Below are positions 42,710 through 52,623 of a stretch of 64,000 nt of DNA, in pieces (positions within the stretch are counted from its first letter, which is position 1; each line of letters opens with the position of its first letter). Source of the DNA: Actinomyces sp. S6-Spd3 (GTDB taxonomy: Bacteria; Actinomycetota; Actinomycetes; Actinomycetales; Actinomycetaceae); the NCBI RefSeq assembly GCF_000758755.1, contig NZ_JRMV01000274.1:1-64000 (forward strand), written 5' to 3'. The notes beneath the pieces were generated by a model. The model saw only the letters and a program-made list of their open reading frames with translations, made no database searches and was not told where the DNA came from. The position numbers and the translations under genes were made by a program.

Positions 42710-43930
42710 TTAGGAGGCGCGGCTCAAGCGAAATGTATCGTTATGTGAACCCACTGCAGCACGTGCGCGCAATGAGTGCACAGCCGCCGGCGTGGGCGTG
42801 GCCGGGGTCGGAAGCGAGGCCTCGGGCTTGAAATCCTGCAGATCCGCAGCCGTCGCTTGGACAGAAACGGAGTGATCAAGAGTGTTTTCTTGCCTGCCGG
42901 ATGCTTCCTTCTCCGGAGCGAAGACATAGCGGCTCTGCGCGGAGTAGGAGACCAGGTACATCGTCGTGTCAGCGATAATCTTTGCCAGCCATAGCGGCAT
43001 TCCCAGGCTCGTCATCACGGAAAGCATGATGTAGGAGCCGGCGACGACCGCAAGTGCCAGGGACGCATAACGCATCGCACTGCGACGCAGGGAGGTGCCC
43101 TTGGCCTCGAAAACGTGGCGATTCATTGTGAAGTTCACCGAAGCGCTGACCAAACGAGCAGCAACAACGGGGAAAAGCAAAGTACCCGTCACCGCGTTCA
43201 AGAGAAGAACCAAGACATAGTCAATAACGGTCGCAATTCCTGAAGAAGCGGCGAACTTCAAGAGCGGCGCCCAAATTCGCGCGGAATCTTGCAGCGGACG
43301 GAAGTGAGAGGTCGGGTTTCCGGCCTCGTAAACTGTCTCAATCGGAATTTGGGTGACCGGATGACGGAACTTCGCCAAGTGCAAAAGGACGCGGAGCTCG
43401 TACTCATAACGATCACCCTCGATACCGACTAACGTCGGCAAAAGGTCAATCGGGAAGGCGCGCAGCCCAGTCTGGGTGTCCTTGAGCTTCCAGCCGGTTG
43501 CAAGCCAGAAGAGCCCAGAAGTCGCGCTATTACCAATCCTCGAACGTGCCGGAACATGACCGACGAACTCGCGGACGCCCAAAACACTCTGATTGGATGT
43601 TGCAGAGGCCTGGCCCACGCGGAAGATATCGACAAGCGTGTGTTGGCCATCGGCGTCTGCAGTCACAACGCAATCATCGATTCCAAGGCTTTGGGCGCGG
43701 TCATAAATGTAGGTGAAACCAGCCCGAAGCGCGTACCCCTTACCGCGGTTGCGTTCGTAGGAGATGACGTGCGCGCCCGCGGTGCGCGAGGCATCGAAGA
43801 TATCCCGGTATTCTTCGCCGGAACCGTCATCGACCACAACAATGCGCATTGCTGAATCAGCTCGGTGCAGCTCAAGGATGAGACGCGGCAATCGTGCATC
43901 CGGTTGGTAAGCAGGAATTAACACGTACAT
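42710..43930 (-). CDS. GT2 glycosyltransferase fused to a GtrA membrane domain
   Basis: 406 residues. The N-terminal GT2 catalytic domain carries VVVDDGSG and the metal site TADADGQ; the second half (about residues 225-350) is a four-helix GtrA domain (PVVAARLVSASVNFTMNRHVF). This resembles polyprenyl-phosphate sugar synthases joined to their flippase-like partner. The last 60 residues are Ala/Pro-rich. It lies 3 nt after the phosphodiester glycosidase gene and should be cotranscribed. Likely loads a sugar on a lipid carrier for cell-envelope glycans. Confidence 0.92.
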   Translation of the reverse strand: MYVLIPAYQPDARLPRLILELHRADSAMRIVVVDDGSGEEYRDIFDASRTAGAHVISYERNRGKGYALRAGFTYIYDRAQSLGIDDCVVTADADGQHTLVDIFRVGQASATSNQSVLGVREFVGHVPARSRIGNSATSGLFWLATGWKLKDTQTGLRAFPIDLLPTLVGIEGDRYEYELRVLLHLAKFRHPVTQIPIETVYEAGNPTSHFRPLQDSARIWAPLLKFAASSGIATVIDYVLVLLLNAVTGTLLFPVVAARLVSASVNFTMNRHVFEAKGTSLRRSAMRYASLALAVVAGSYIMLSVMTSLGMPLWLAKIIADTTMYLVSYSAQSRYVFAPEKEASGRQENTLDHSVSVQATAADLQDFKPEASLPTPATPTPAAVHSLRARAAVGSHNDTFRLSRAS

Positions 43931-43933
43931 GGC

Positions 43934-45028
43934 TCAAGCTCCCTTCGTGATGTAGATGATGTCGGAGGTAGCGCGTTCGCCACCGTTGGAGGGGTTATTG
44001 ACGACTTGGCCGTTGAACCACATTTCAGAGGAGCCACCGCCGTCGAGGTTGTAGGCGGTCTTTGCGCCCAGGCTCTGCATGATTTCGGCCAGGCCGCTCA
44101 TCGTTACGCCGCTTGAAGTTCGCGAGCGACCATCCACAACGACGAAGACAAAGTGGTTGTCGTCGATGATGCCGATCGCGGTTCGCGGCTGCTTATCCTG
44201 GATCGAGTGGTTACCGAAGTTGGTATCGATCTCCAGGTTGTCGATTCCGCTGATCACCTGGCCGTCCTGCAAAAGCGCCGGGCCGAAGGAGAGGGTCTGC
44301 CACACGCCCTCGTTGACCAGGGTTTGAGCGTTGGTCTGAGTTTCGTCGTAGACCTTCATCGTGCCGTCCTTGTAGATGGCCAGGCCTTGACGAGCGCCAC
44401 TGTCGCGGTAGATTGTGCCGTTTCGGATCACGATGCCCGTCGAGCGGAAACCGTAGTAGTCGCCGTTAATAGCGAAGACGGCGTTGTTATCCGTCGCGAT
44501 TGAAGACACAAGGTCCGTGATGTTCGCACCGAACTGATCGTTTGCGAAAGCGGAACGCAGAGCAGTCGCGTCGGAGAGCTGAACATCCGCGACGTAGTAG
44601 GTGACGCCGTTGTTTTGGACCTGCTTCACGGAGATCTTGGTGTTTCCGTTCGTGTAGGTATCCGAGGTGATCGTTGCGCTATCCGTATTCAGAGAAGTTG
44701 TCTGCGCGTTGCCCTGAGCGGCCTCGTACGAAGAAGCGCTGGTGACTTCAACGTGATCGATCACGTAGCGGTTGAGGGCCCATGCGGTGGTGCCACCCAA
44801 TGCCAGCGTGATTGCGGTTGCGCCCGCAATGATTCCGTTGCGTAGTCCCTTGCGACGACGCTTCGTGGGGCGGGTACGAGTCGGTTTAGTGCGGTGCGCC
44901 GAGGCCGAGGAACCTTCCGTGCTGGAGGCCTGAGTCTGGGCGGTGGCTGCCTGCTGGCGGGCAGCGAAGGAGCGGGCAAGATCATCGGCCGAAGGAGTGG
45001 CCGGAGTGGGGAAGTCATTCTTGTTCAT
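43934..45028 (-). CDS. Phosphodiester glycosidase (NAGPA domain) membrane protein
   Basis: 364 residues. A disordered Thr/Ala/Arg-rich cytoplasmic N-terminus (~65 residues ending RRRKGLRNG), one signal-anchor helix (IIAGATAITLALGGTTAWAL), then an extracytoplasmic NAGPA-type domain with FAINGDYYG, PRTAIGI and YNLDGGGSSEM, the family's conserved Asp/Gly motifs. ATG 45028; GTG 45043 is an in-frame alternative. Domain members cleave sugar phosphodiesters such as those in wall polymers or exopolysaccharide. Operon with the GT2-GtrA gene; divergent from the GH101 gene. Confidence 0.9.
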   Translation of the reverse strand: MNKNDFPTPATPSADDLARSFAARQQAATAQTQASSTEGSSASAHRTKPTRTRPTKRRRKGLRNGIIAGATAITLALGGTTAWALNRYVIDHVEVTSASSYEAAQGNAQTTSLNTDSATITSDTYTNGNTKISVKQVQNNGVTYYVADVQLSDATALRSAFANDQFGANITDLVSSIATDNNAVFAINGDYYGFRSTGIVIRNGTIYRDSGARQGLAIYKDGTMKVYDETQTNAQTLVNEGVWQTLSFGPALLQDGQVISGIDNLEIDTNFGNHSIQDKQPRTAIGIIDDNHFVFVVVDGRSRTSSGVTMSGLAEIMQSLGAKTAYNLDGGGSSEMWFNGQVVNNPSNGGERATSDIIYITKGA

Positions 45029-45176
45029 GCCCCTAGAATTCACGGCCGGCTTCTGTAGGGATTATGGACAAGCTGTGCTCCACCTGTGGAACAAATACCT
45101 CTCAAAAACTCCTTGCATTTGATGAATGTTCGCTGGAAGATAGATGAGTCACGTCTAGGCAAAGGAGCCCGACACG

Positions 45177-48100
45177 ATGATAGACAAACGCGTCTTTTGG
45201 CGACCCCTGGCCATCCTTGGGGCACTCGCCTTGTCCCTTCCGGGATCAGCAGTTGCACATGCTACTGAAGGTGCAACAGATACCCCTGTTATTCTCAACG
45301 CCCCAACGACCATTAGTGCGGGACAACTTCGTGCAACGGTCTCGCACGAATTCCCACAGGTCACCGGATATACCTTCGCGGGAAATCCCGTTGGCGGCCG
45401 CGCGGAAACGCTTCACCAGGTCACGATCGACGGAAACCAATACACCGTCGACACTGTTGAAGCTCAGCGTGTTTCGGACCAGAAAGTTGCCTACACGGTA
45501 ACTTTCGTCGGCAGCGAGATCACGATGAAAGCCGAGATCGAGGTACAGGAAATTACCTCGCACGCCCAAGGAACAGAGGGGGCAAAACGACCGACTCTGA
45601 CTTTCCGCATCACTGAGATGAACGGCGCGCACACGGTGGAAATTCCCGGCCACGGCCTCGTCTCGGTCAATGCAGACCAAGGCGGAGCATACGCATGCGG
45701 CATCACGGGAGTATCCCGAGGCGCGGCCAATGGCGACTCCTATGCGGGTGTTGACGATACTTTTGCCAGCATCACCGCCTCGACGCCCATTGATTACTAT
45801 GAACAACCCAGCGCCTACCTCATGGTCAATACCAATAAGGTCGCCGTCGGAATGGAGACCAACGCGACCTACGATGAGCCCCACGGCTATGAAACCAACT
45901 GGAATTCCAGGTGGAAGCGCCAGGTCATTGAACAAAACGGCGTCAAGACTTTGATCGCGCAAAACGGTCAGTGGACCTACCGTTCCGAGGCCGCGACGGA
46001 TGCGATTGGGGACGAAGAACGCCCCTATACGACACTTGTCTTCACAGGAGACGCGAATTCATCGGGCAGTGTTGATTGGCAAGATGCCGCAGTTGCCTAT
46101 GCGGATATCACTCCTGAGATCACTGGCGCAGCCGACAATCATAAGTGGGTTGTCACCCACATTCCCTTCGATTTTGGTTCGGCCGCAACGCATCCCTTCC
46201 TCCAGATCGCCGATGACGTCAAGCGCGTGAGCCTTGCGACTGACGGCTTGGGACAGCGCGTCATGGTCAAGGGCTATGCCTCTGAAGGGCACGATTCGGG
46301 CCACATGGACTACGGCGGTAACATCAACACTCGCGCCGGTGGCGAGGCTGACTTCGGCACTCTCTTCACCAGCACGAAGGATGTCAACGCGATCTACGGC
46401 GTTCACGTCAATACAACCGAGGCCTACCCGGAAGCAAACTCTTTCGGTTCTCTTCCCTTCACCGGTGGCCGCGGATGGAACTGGCTCAACCAGTCCTACT
46501 ACGTCAATCAGCGTGACGATTTGGGCAACGGCGGCGCTGTTAATCGATTCCAGGAACTGCGCAATCAATTCCCCTTAAGCAAGTACCCCAATTTCCGCTG
46601 GATCTACATCGATGTCTACTACGGTTCGGGCTGGCAAGCCGACCGCTTGGGCAACGAACTCAACAAGATGGGATGGGAAGTCGGATCCGAATGGGCAGAC
46701 CGCTTCGAGAGGCACTCCCTGTGGTCGCACTGGTCGAATGACGAGCACTACGGTGGCGCAACCAACAAGGGCTTGAACTCCCAGGTCATCCGTTTCGTCG
46801 ACAACGCGAATAAGGACAATTGGAACCCGAATGTTGTCTTGGGCTACCCCCAGATCGTTGAGTTCGAAGGCTGGACTGGCCACCAAGATCAAGACGCGTT
46901 CTACCGCAATATCTGGTCAAACAACCTGCCTAGCAAGTTCCTCCAGAACTCGCGCATCATGCGCTACGACACCGCGGATGCAGGGGACGGAAAGACGAAG
47001 CACACCTACACATTCGCTAACGGAACGGTAGCTTCGGGTTCGACGGCTGTCACCGCTCAAACAGAGGCAAGTTACGTTGTCGGAACGATCCAGGCAGACA
47101 TGTCGTCCTCGCGCGAATTTGTCTACGACGGGGCAACAGTCCTTCGAGGCGACAGCTACCTCTTGCCGTGGAAGGACAACGGAACTTCTGCCGGAGCAGA
47201 TCGCCTGTACTACTACAACCCCGCTGGAACTGCGACGGAGTGGACTCTCACCAAGTCCTACCAAGGCGTTGGTTCTCTAGCCGTCTACCGACTCACCGAT
47301 CAAGGCCGCGTGAAGGTTACTGATCTGGCTGTCTCTGGCGGAAAGATCACCATCCCGGCCTCGGTCTATGACGGAGTAGCTGAGGGCGATCGCGACCACA
47401 CGGCCTTCGTGCTGGTACCAGAAAATGCTCCCGCAGCCGTCTCGACCCCCGCATGGGGCGCAGGAACCGTCTTCGCTGATCCTGGATTCAACTCGGGAAG
47501 TCTAAGCGGCTACACAACGACTGGTTCAGTCAGCGTCGTGAAGGATCCCCACGGTGATCCTGTCGCACAACTGGGCGCAGGCAAGGCCTCGCTGTCCCAA
47601 GAGATGACCCTCAACGCAGGAACCTACCAGGGCAGCGCGTGGCTCCAAATCAACAATGGAAAGACCCGCAAGGTCACTATTTCCGCCTCGGGAGATGGCG
47701 TGACAAGCGCCGGATCGCAGCAGCGAAATGGGGACTTGGGGGCAACTCGAGACAAGCCTGTGACGACAGTCTTTGAGGACTTCGAGAATATTGCGGAAGG
47801 CTGGGGCCCCTTCGTCAAGGGCGATGCCGGCAATATCACGGACCCGCGCACGGTTCTGGCCTCGCTGAACGCTCCATACACTCAACGAGGCGGAGTCCTT
47901 CCCGACCGTTCGCATAAGGCGACGGATGACGCGATTGCGGGACACTGGTCACTGAAGAGCCACGAAGAAAACGGCGGTCTTGTCTACCGGACGGTTCCAC
48001 AGACCGTGAATCTGCAGGCGGGACACCGCTACCGCATTTCCTACGACTACGACAACGCCGTGAGCGGTTCATACTACTGGGTCACTGCATACGATTCTGC

Positions 48101-50462
48101 GGGAGCTGACGGAGTCAGTGCGAACTATCTCGATTCGACGCTGCTTCCCCAAACGGAGAGGCCCTCGCACTTCGTTGAAGAACTCAATGTTGGTGCTTGC
48201 GGCTCCTACTGGGTTGGCCTCTACAACGTCCAGGGAGGAAAGTCAGGAAACGATTTCTCGATCGATAACTTCCGAGTTGAAGATCTTGGAACAACCGCCG
48301 ACGTCCCTGCCTGCGCTGCTGCGAGCATCGCAACCCAAGGAAGCGCGATAGAAGGCAAGACCGTCCAGGTGACAACGACCTTGGTGAATAATGAGTCTGC
48401 GGATGTCACCAATGTCCGCAGCGAATTGAGCCTTCCGGCGGGGTGGAGTGCACAGGCGACTTCGCCCACGACTGCCGAGACTCTTGCCAAGGGAGAAACC
48501 TTCACCACCACGTGGACGGTGAGCATTCCCGAAGGGGCCGGTGGCAATGCCGTCACCTTGACACACCAGGCGCACTACCGGATCGGCGATGAGGACCGTA
48601 CCGCTGTGGGCACAACGAGCGTGACAGCTCTGGGATCCATCAGGTCCAATGCCGTCAACTACCTCTCTGACATCCCCTTCTCATCGACGTGGAACTCCAA
48701 CGGCTGGGGACCTGTCGAGCGTGATAGCGAGGTCGGCGAAGATCAAGCAGGAGACGGTGATCCGATCTCGATGAACGACCAGCCCTATGCCAAGGGCCTG
48801 GGCGCACACGCTCCCAGTGACCTCGGTTTCGAACTGGACGGAAAGTGCACAACCTTCAAGGCAACCGTTGGCGTGCAGGACGGACAGTGGAGTGGCTCAG
48901 TGACCTTCCACGTCATCGGTAGCACTGACGGTTCCTCCTGGTCCGATGTCGTTCCAGAAACTTCGGTTATCAGGGGAGGAAGCGAACCGAGGGATATCTC
49001 GGGCAATGTTCGAGGGATGAAGTACATCCGCTTGATCGTTGGAGACGGCGGCAATGGCAACGGTAACGACCACGCGAACTGGGGTAATGCCCGCGTGCTG
49101 TGTGGAAACGCTACCGAGGGTGGCGACACTCCCGCCCCTGAGCCCACTCCGACTCTGACGCTCAAGGACTACACGGGAGCCCTCCAGTTGGTCAGCGCAC
49201 CGGCTGCCTACGAAGAGAATCCGGCCTCGAACATGTTCGACAAAGACCTGACGACCTTCTACGACAAGGATTGGGTCAACCTCACCGACCACCCCAGCAC
49301 GATTGATCTCGCCCTCTTCGAAGGAAGCGATCCCACTGGCGCACAGCCGGTGAATATCGGCGGCCTGTCGATCGCAGGACGCGCGGGGCAAGCTAATGGC
49401 CGGCCCAAGGCCTACGAGGTCTATGTTGGCCAAGACGCAGCGAACATCAATCAGAAGGTCGCCGAAGGCACTTTGAGAAACACGGCTCTTGCTCAACGTA
49501 TTACCTTCGACGAGGCCGTGAACGCGAAGTATGTTCGCATCCGAGTCCTGAGCAATTACAAGACCAAGGCCGACCAACCCGATGGCCTGCTTGCAATCGC
49601 CGAGCTGGGCGTTCTTGTTCCTGATGGAACGACGCGCGCAGCTGTTTCGGGTAGCGACCGCAGTGCTGGTACGCGAAGCGCACGCCGTGCTCGCTCCTTG
49701 GATGATGAACAAGCGCTGACGGTGAATACAAATGCTGAAGGACTGGTCGGACAGAACTATCTGGATGTCCAGACGGTGAATGATACCGATCCTGCTGCAA
49801 ACCCAGAGACCGTCATTGACCGGACCTGGGCCGAAAACTGGATGGCTGCGGATCAGAAGCACCGGACCAATAGCGATCCTAGTTCCTTCCAACGCGTTCC
49901 TGTGACTTTCACGGTCGCGAAGGATGGAACGAAGGTGCGCTTCACCATTGCCGCTGATGAGGGCGATGCGCCGGTCTTATTCGACAATCTCCGCATGGTG
50001 AAGATCGAGCGTCCTACGACCAACGATCTTCTTGGCGTGGATTGCATGGCTGATCCGACTCCGGAGGCATGCACAACAATGCGGGCGAACGCACGCATTG
50101 GCTTGAGCACTGCTCTCAGCGTCTCGCTGCCGGCACCGACTCCGAACCCAACTCCGGACCCAACGACGGATCCAACGACGGATCCAAGTACTCAGCCGAC
50201 AACGGATCCCACCACCCAGCCAAGCGGGGATCCAAGTACCCAGCCTAGCGCCGATCCTTCTCAAAGCGGCGCACAGCAGGCTGGCTCCGCCTCTGTAGAG
50301 CAAAAGGGCACGGCCTCGGCAAAGGATGAAAAGAAGAAGAGCACCCGCAAGGGCAAGAAGTCATCTCTTGCTCGCACAGGTGGCGAAACAAGCACGATCT
50401 TGATCAGTGCCGCCCTCCTGACAGCTGCAGGCTACGCACTGCGTAGACGTCGCATGAATTGA
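45177..50462 (+). CDS. Endo-alpha-N-acetylgalactosaminidase (GH101), cell-wall anchored
   Basis: Releases core-1 disaccharide (Gal-beta1,3-GalNAc) from Ser/Thr of mucin-type glycoproteins. 1761 residues: signal peptide 1-29; GH101 catalytic region to about 760, with nucleophile Asp479 (RWIYIDVYYG) and acid/base Glu505 (GWEVGSEW); a jelly-roll-like segment; a NEW3 domain near 1070-1140; NPCBM near 1155-1310; F5/8-type near 1330-1480; a further beta-domain; a Thr/Pro stalk (DPTTDPTTDPST); and sorting signal SLARTGG, hydrophobic helix and RRRR. LARTG again points to a class E sortase. Likely feeds on host mucin or modifies host glycans at the surface. Confidence 0.97.
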   Translation: MIDKRVFWRPLAILGALALSLPGSAVAHATEGATDTPVILNAPTTISAGQLRATVSHEFPQVTGYTFAGNPVGGRAETLHQVTIDGNQYTVDTVEAQRVSDQKVAYTVTFVGSEITMKAEIEVQEITSHAQGTEGAKRPTLTFRITEMNGAHTVEIPGHGLVSVNADQGGAYACGITGVSRGAANGDSYAGVDDTFASITASTPIDYYEQPSAYLMVNTNKVAVGMETNATYDEPHGYETNWNSRWKRQVIEQNGVKTLIAQNGQWTYRSEAATDAIGDEERPYTTLVFTGDANSSGSVDWQDAAVAYADITPEITGAADNHKWVVTHIPFDFGSAATHPFLQIADDVKRVSLATDGLGQRVMVKGYASEGHDSGHMDYGGNINTRAGGEADFGTLFTSTKDVNAIYGVHVNTTEAYPEANSFGSLPFTGGRGWNWLNQSYYVNQRDDLGNGGAVNRFQELRNQFPLSKYPNFRWIYIDVYYGSGWQADRLGNELNKMGWEVGSEWADRFERHSLWSHWSNDEHYGGATNKGLNSQVIRFVDNANKDNWNPNVVLGYPQIVEFEGWTGHQDQDAFYRNIWSNNLPSKFLQNSRIMRYDTADAGDGKTKHTYTFANGTVASGSTAVTAQTEASYVVGTIQADMSSSREFVYDGATVLRGDSYLLPWKDNGTSAGADRLYYYNPAGTATEWTLTKSYQGVGSLAVYRLTDQGRVKVTDLAVSGGKITIPASVYDGVAEGDRDHTAFVLVPENAPAAVSTPAWGAGTVFADPGFNSGSLSGYTTTGSVSVVKDPHGDPVAQLGAGKASLSQEMTLNAGTYQGSAWLQINNGKTRKVTISASGDGVTSAGSQQRNGDLGATRDKPVTTVFEDFENIAEGWGPFVKGDAGNITDPRTVLASLNAPYTQRGGVLPDRSHKATDDAIAGHWSLKSHEENGGLVYRTVPQTVNLQAGHRYRISYDYDNAVSGSYYWVTAYDSAGADGVSANYLDSTLLPQTERPSHFVEELNVGACGSYWVGLYNVQGGKSGNDFSIDNFRVEDLGTTADVPACAAASIATQGSAIEGKTVQVTTTLVNNESADVTNVRSELSLPAGWSAQATSPTTAETLAKGETFTTTWTVSIPEGAGGNAVTLTHQAHYRIGDEDRTAVGTTSVTALGSIRSNAVNYLSDIPFSSTWNSNGWGPVERDSEVGEDQAGDGDPISMNDQPYAKGLGAHAPSDLGFELDGKCTTFKATVGVQDGQWSGSVTFHVIGSTDGSSWSDVVPETSVIRGGSEPRDISGNVRGMKYIRLIVGDGGNGNGNDHANWGNARVLCGNATEGGDTPAPEPTPTLTLKDYTGALQLVSAPAAYEENPASNMFDKDLTTFYDKDWVNLTDHPSTIDLALFEGSDPTGAQPVNIGGLSIAGRAGQANGRPKAYEVYVGQDAANINQKVAEGTLRNTALAQRITFDEAVNAKYVRIRVLSNYKTKADQPDGLLAIAELGVLVPDGTTRAAVSGSDRSAGTRSARRARSLDDEQALTVNTNAEGLVGQNYLDVQTVNDTDPAANPETVIDRTWAENWMAADQKHRTNSDPSSFQRVPVTFTVAKDGTKVRFTIAADEGDAPVLFDNLRMVKIERPTTNDLLGVDCMADPTPEACTTMRANARIGLSTALSVSLPAPTPNPTPDPTTDPTTDPSTQPTTDPTTQPSGDPSTQPSADPSQSGAQQAGSASVEQKGTASAKDEKKKSTRKGKKSSLARTGGETSTILISAALLTAAGYALRRRRMN

Positions 50463-50474
50463 GGTGAGTATCCC

Positions 50475-50508
50475 GGTGGGGAGCTGAGCTGAGGGGCAGC
50501 TCCCCACC
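50475..50508 (+). terminator. Terminator hairpin of the GH101 gene
   Basis: 12-bp stem GGTGGGGAGCTG/CAGCTCCCCACC with a 10-nt loop. Confidence 0.75.
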
Positions 50509-50517
50509 ACACACAAG

Positions 50518-50550
50518 GCGGGGGTGCCGGTGAATCACCGGCACCCCCGC
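50518..50550 (-). terminator. Hairpin after the minus-strand surface-protein gene
   Basis: Perfect ~15-bp stem GCGGGGGTGCCGGTG/complement with a very short loop, just downstream of the convergent gene. Confidence 0.7.
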
Positions 50551-50570
50551 TCATAGCTATGAGACGCGAA

Positions 50571-52433
50571 TTACGAGCGCTTCTTCCGCATTGTCGCGGC
50601 GCCAATAGCGCTTGTCCCGGCAGCGAGCAGCAGCACTCCGCCGGTGATAGCACCGGTCTTGGCGAGCTGCGTTGCAGGCGTGGGAGGAACCGAGGGCGTA
50701 AGCGTCGTCGGTGTCGGCGTCGGACCAGGCTTAAAGGACAGGCGCGTCACGTAGGGATGCGACTCGCTGGTCGTGTACTTCAAGGGGTGCTTCATGAGCG
50801 GAGCTTCGTCCCATCCGGCAGAAGGGCCGGTCATGGGCTGCCTCCATCCGGCGCTAAAAGGGATGTCCGAAGGAGGACAAGCAGGCGACGGGGGATCGAA
50901 TACCGTTCCAAGAACAGAGCGAGGCTCGGCCGGTTCGACAGTGTCGTAGTCGCCCATAGTCGGAGGGCATGCGGGTGAAGGCTGCCCGGGGATGACGATG
51001 ACACCGAGTTGTTTCTCGACATCAACCGAGATAATGCCCTGCGTAAGGTGATCGATCGTGTAATCCGAATCGGCAGTTGCGGAATCAGTGAAGGCAATCT
51101 TCTTAATGGTGATCAGCGCTTCACCCTGAAGCCCAGCCATCGCATCCTTGAGGGCTTCAATGGTGGTGATCTGATCGGGGTTATCGAAGTCAACGGTGAC
51201 CGTTGCGGTCTGTCCGTCAATTGCCACTGTCTTCGCTGAGAAGCCCTGGGGAAGCCCCGTCACCGAGATGGCCGAGGGATCAGAGAACTTCAGCTGCGCA
51301 GGAAGAGTGATCTGCGTTGTGAAGCCCAAGTGAGCATTCTTCAGCGCAATATCGTCGAAAGCGTTGGGAGTCTCGTCGTATTTCTGGAGGAGATCCGCAA
51401 TGCGTCCACCGCGAAGGTCATTCAAGTGAACGACGTTCTCGATGGTCAGAAGGGAGTCCTTATTCTCGGCGTGGATCTCTTCCTTCTGAGTTGGGGGGTT
51501 CTCATCGGTGCCGATCTTAAAATCGGTGTCGATTGCCGGGTCGTCACCGTTAACCGGAAGGGTGCCGAAAGCCTTCTTGTACTTGTAAATGCCGGTCAAG
51601 CGATCCGAAGAGAGCTCCCAAGTGGAGAATTCGTAGTCGGGAATTCCTGCGGCTTGGAAGAAGTTCGGTCCGGTCTTCGGGGGCTGCAAGTCGTGGCCGT
51701 CCTCTTCATCAACCCAGCGCGTTGTCCGGGTTGGTGCGGACGCGAAGCAGTCGGTAGGCGACTCCGCCAGCATCAGGGTCTTCGTATCGAAGTTAAAGAC
51801 CTGAGCGGGAGTGGCCGATGATGTGAAGAAGTTGAACTTACCTGTAACGGTAACCTGTTCGCTGGCCAGTCGAGTCGCTGCCGTGGGGTCAGTGGTGCCA
51901 ACGGCATAGGGGACCTGGACCTTGATCGTGTGCTGGCCGGGGTTGGCCTTCTCTGCATCGTAGATATCGAGCAGCTGCTGCCAGCTCAGATCCTTGAACT
52001 GAATGTTCGCAGTGACCTGTGTGCGCTCAGAGTTGGGGGAGAACCAGGTGTAGGCGAGCATCGACGAGGTAGATTTCGCGCGAGACGTCCCCAAACTGAC
52101 TTCCTCAGGGACACTCACGGTCAGGGCGATGTCGGAGTTGTAGAAGCTACCGGAATCGTGGGGGGAGAGTCCCTGTGCAGCTGCAGCGCGGATTTCGGCC
52201 TCGTGGCCTGCAAGAAGCGTGGTGATCGGGATCTCCACTACGACGGTACCGTGATAGGTCGTGATCACAGGGTTGGTATTGCACACAGTCGTCGTTGTAG
52301 AAGAGGTGTACTGCGACAGAGAGAAGGCCTGGTCATCGGCTTGCGCACCGCGAGGCGCAAACATTGTTACCGTACCTGCGGCGAAAAGGGCCAGTCCAGC
52401 GCCTGTAGCCAGAACTCTCCGGCTTTTCCTCAT
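50571..52433 (-). CDS. Cell-wall-anchored surface protein with LAKTG sorting signal
   Basis: 620 residues. ATG 52433 follows GGGGGA; upstream frame is ignored. Signal peptide of about 33 residues (MRKSRRVLATGAGLALF...GAQADD). The body contains two or three Ig-like or adhesin-like beta regions with much Thr/Val and a DEEDGHDLQPP segment like the MucBP/SpaA linker type; the exact family is not identified. C-terminus: Pro/Thr stalk, TQLAKTGA, hydrophobic segment and MRKKRS. It lies tail to tail with the GH101 gene, forming a surface-protein pair with shared terminators. Confidence 0.82.
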   Translation of the reverse strand: MRKSRRVLATGAGLALFAAGTVTMFAPRGAQADDQAFSLSQYTSSTTTTVCNTNPVITTYHGTVVVEIPITTLLAGHEAEIRAAAAQGLSPHDSGSFYNSDIALTVSVPEEVSLGTSRAKSTSSMLAYTWFSPNSERTQVTANIQFKDLSWQQLLDIYDAEKANPGQHTIKVQVPYAVGTTDPTAATRLASEQVTVTGKFNFFTSSATPAQVFNFDTKTLMLAESPTDCFASAPTRTTRWVDEEDGHDLQPPKTGPNFFQAAGIPDYEFSTWELSSDRLTGIYKYKKAFGTLPVNGDDPAIDTDFKIGTDENPPTQKEEIHAENKDSLLTIENVVHLNDLRGGRIADLLQKYDETPNAFDDIALKNAHLGFTTQITLPAQLKFSDPSAISVTGLPQGFSAKTVAIDGQTATVTVDFDNPDQITTIEALKDAMAGLQGEALITIKKIAFTDSATADSDYTIDHLTQGIISVDVEKQLGVIVIPGQPSPACPPTMGDYDTVEPAEPRSVLGTVFDPPSPACPPSDIPFSAGWRQPMTGPSAGWDEAPLMKHPLKYTTSESHPYVTRLSFKPGPTPTPTTLTPSVPPTPATQLAKTGAITGGVLLLAAGTSAIGAATMRKKRS

Positions 52434-52623
52434 TATGTCCCCCAGTTTTTGATGCGTGTTTAAAACGTCGTGATTCAGGATTTTTTCAGTGTACTCATTG
52501 TTGATACAAAAGCACATCGTCTACTGAGAGCTTAGCTTTGGATTGAATCTTCTACAAGGCGCGGTCGCATCGCGCACACCTGATCCGCATCTGCTCCATT
52601 GTGCACTCGACGTCCCCGCCACA

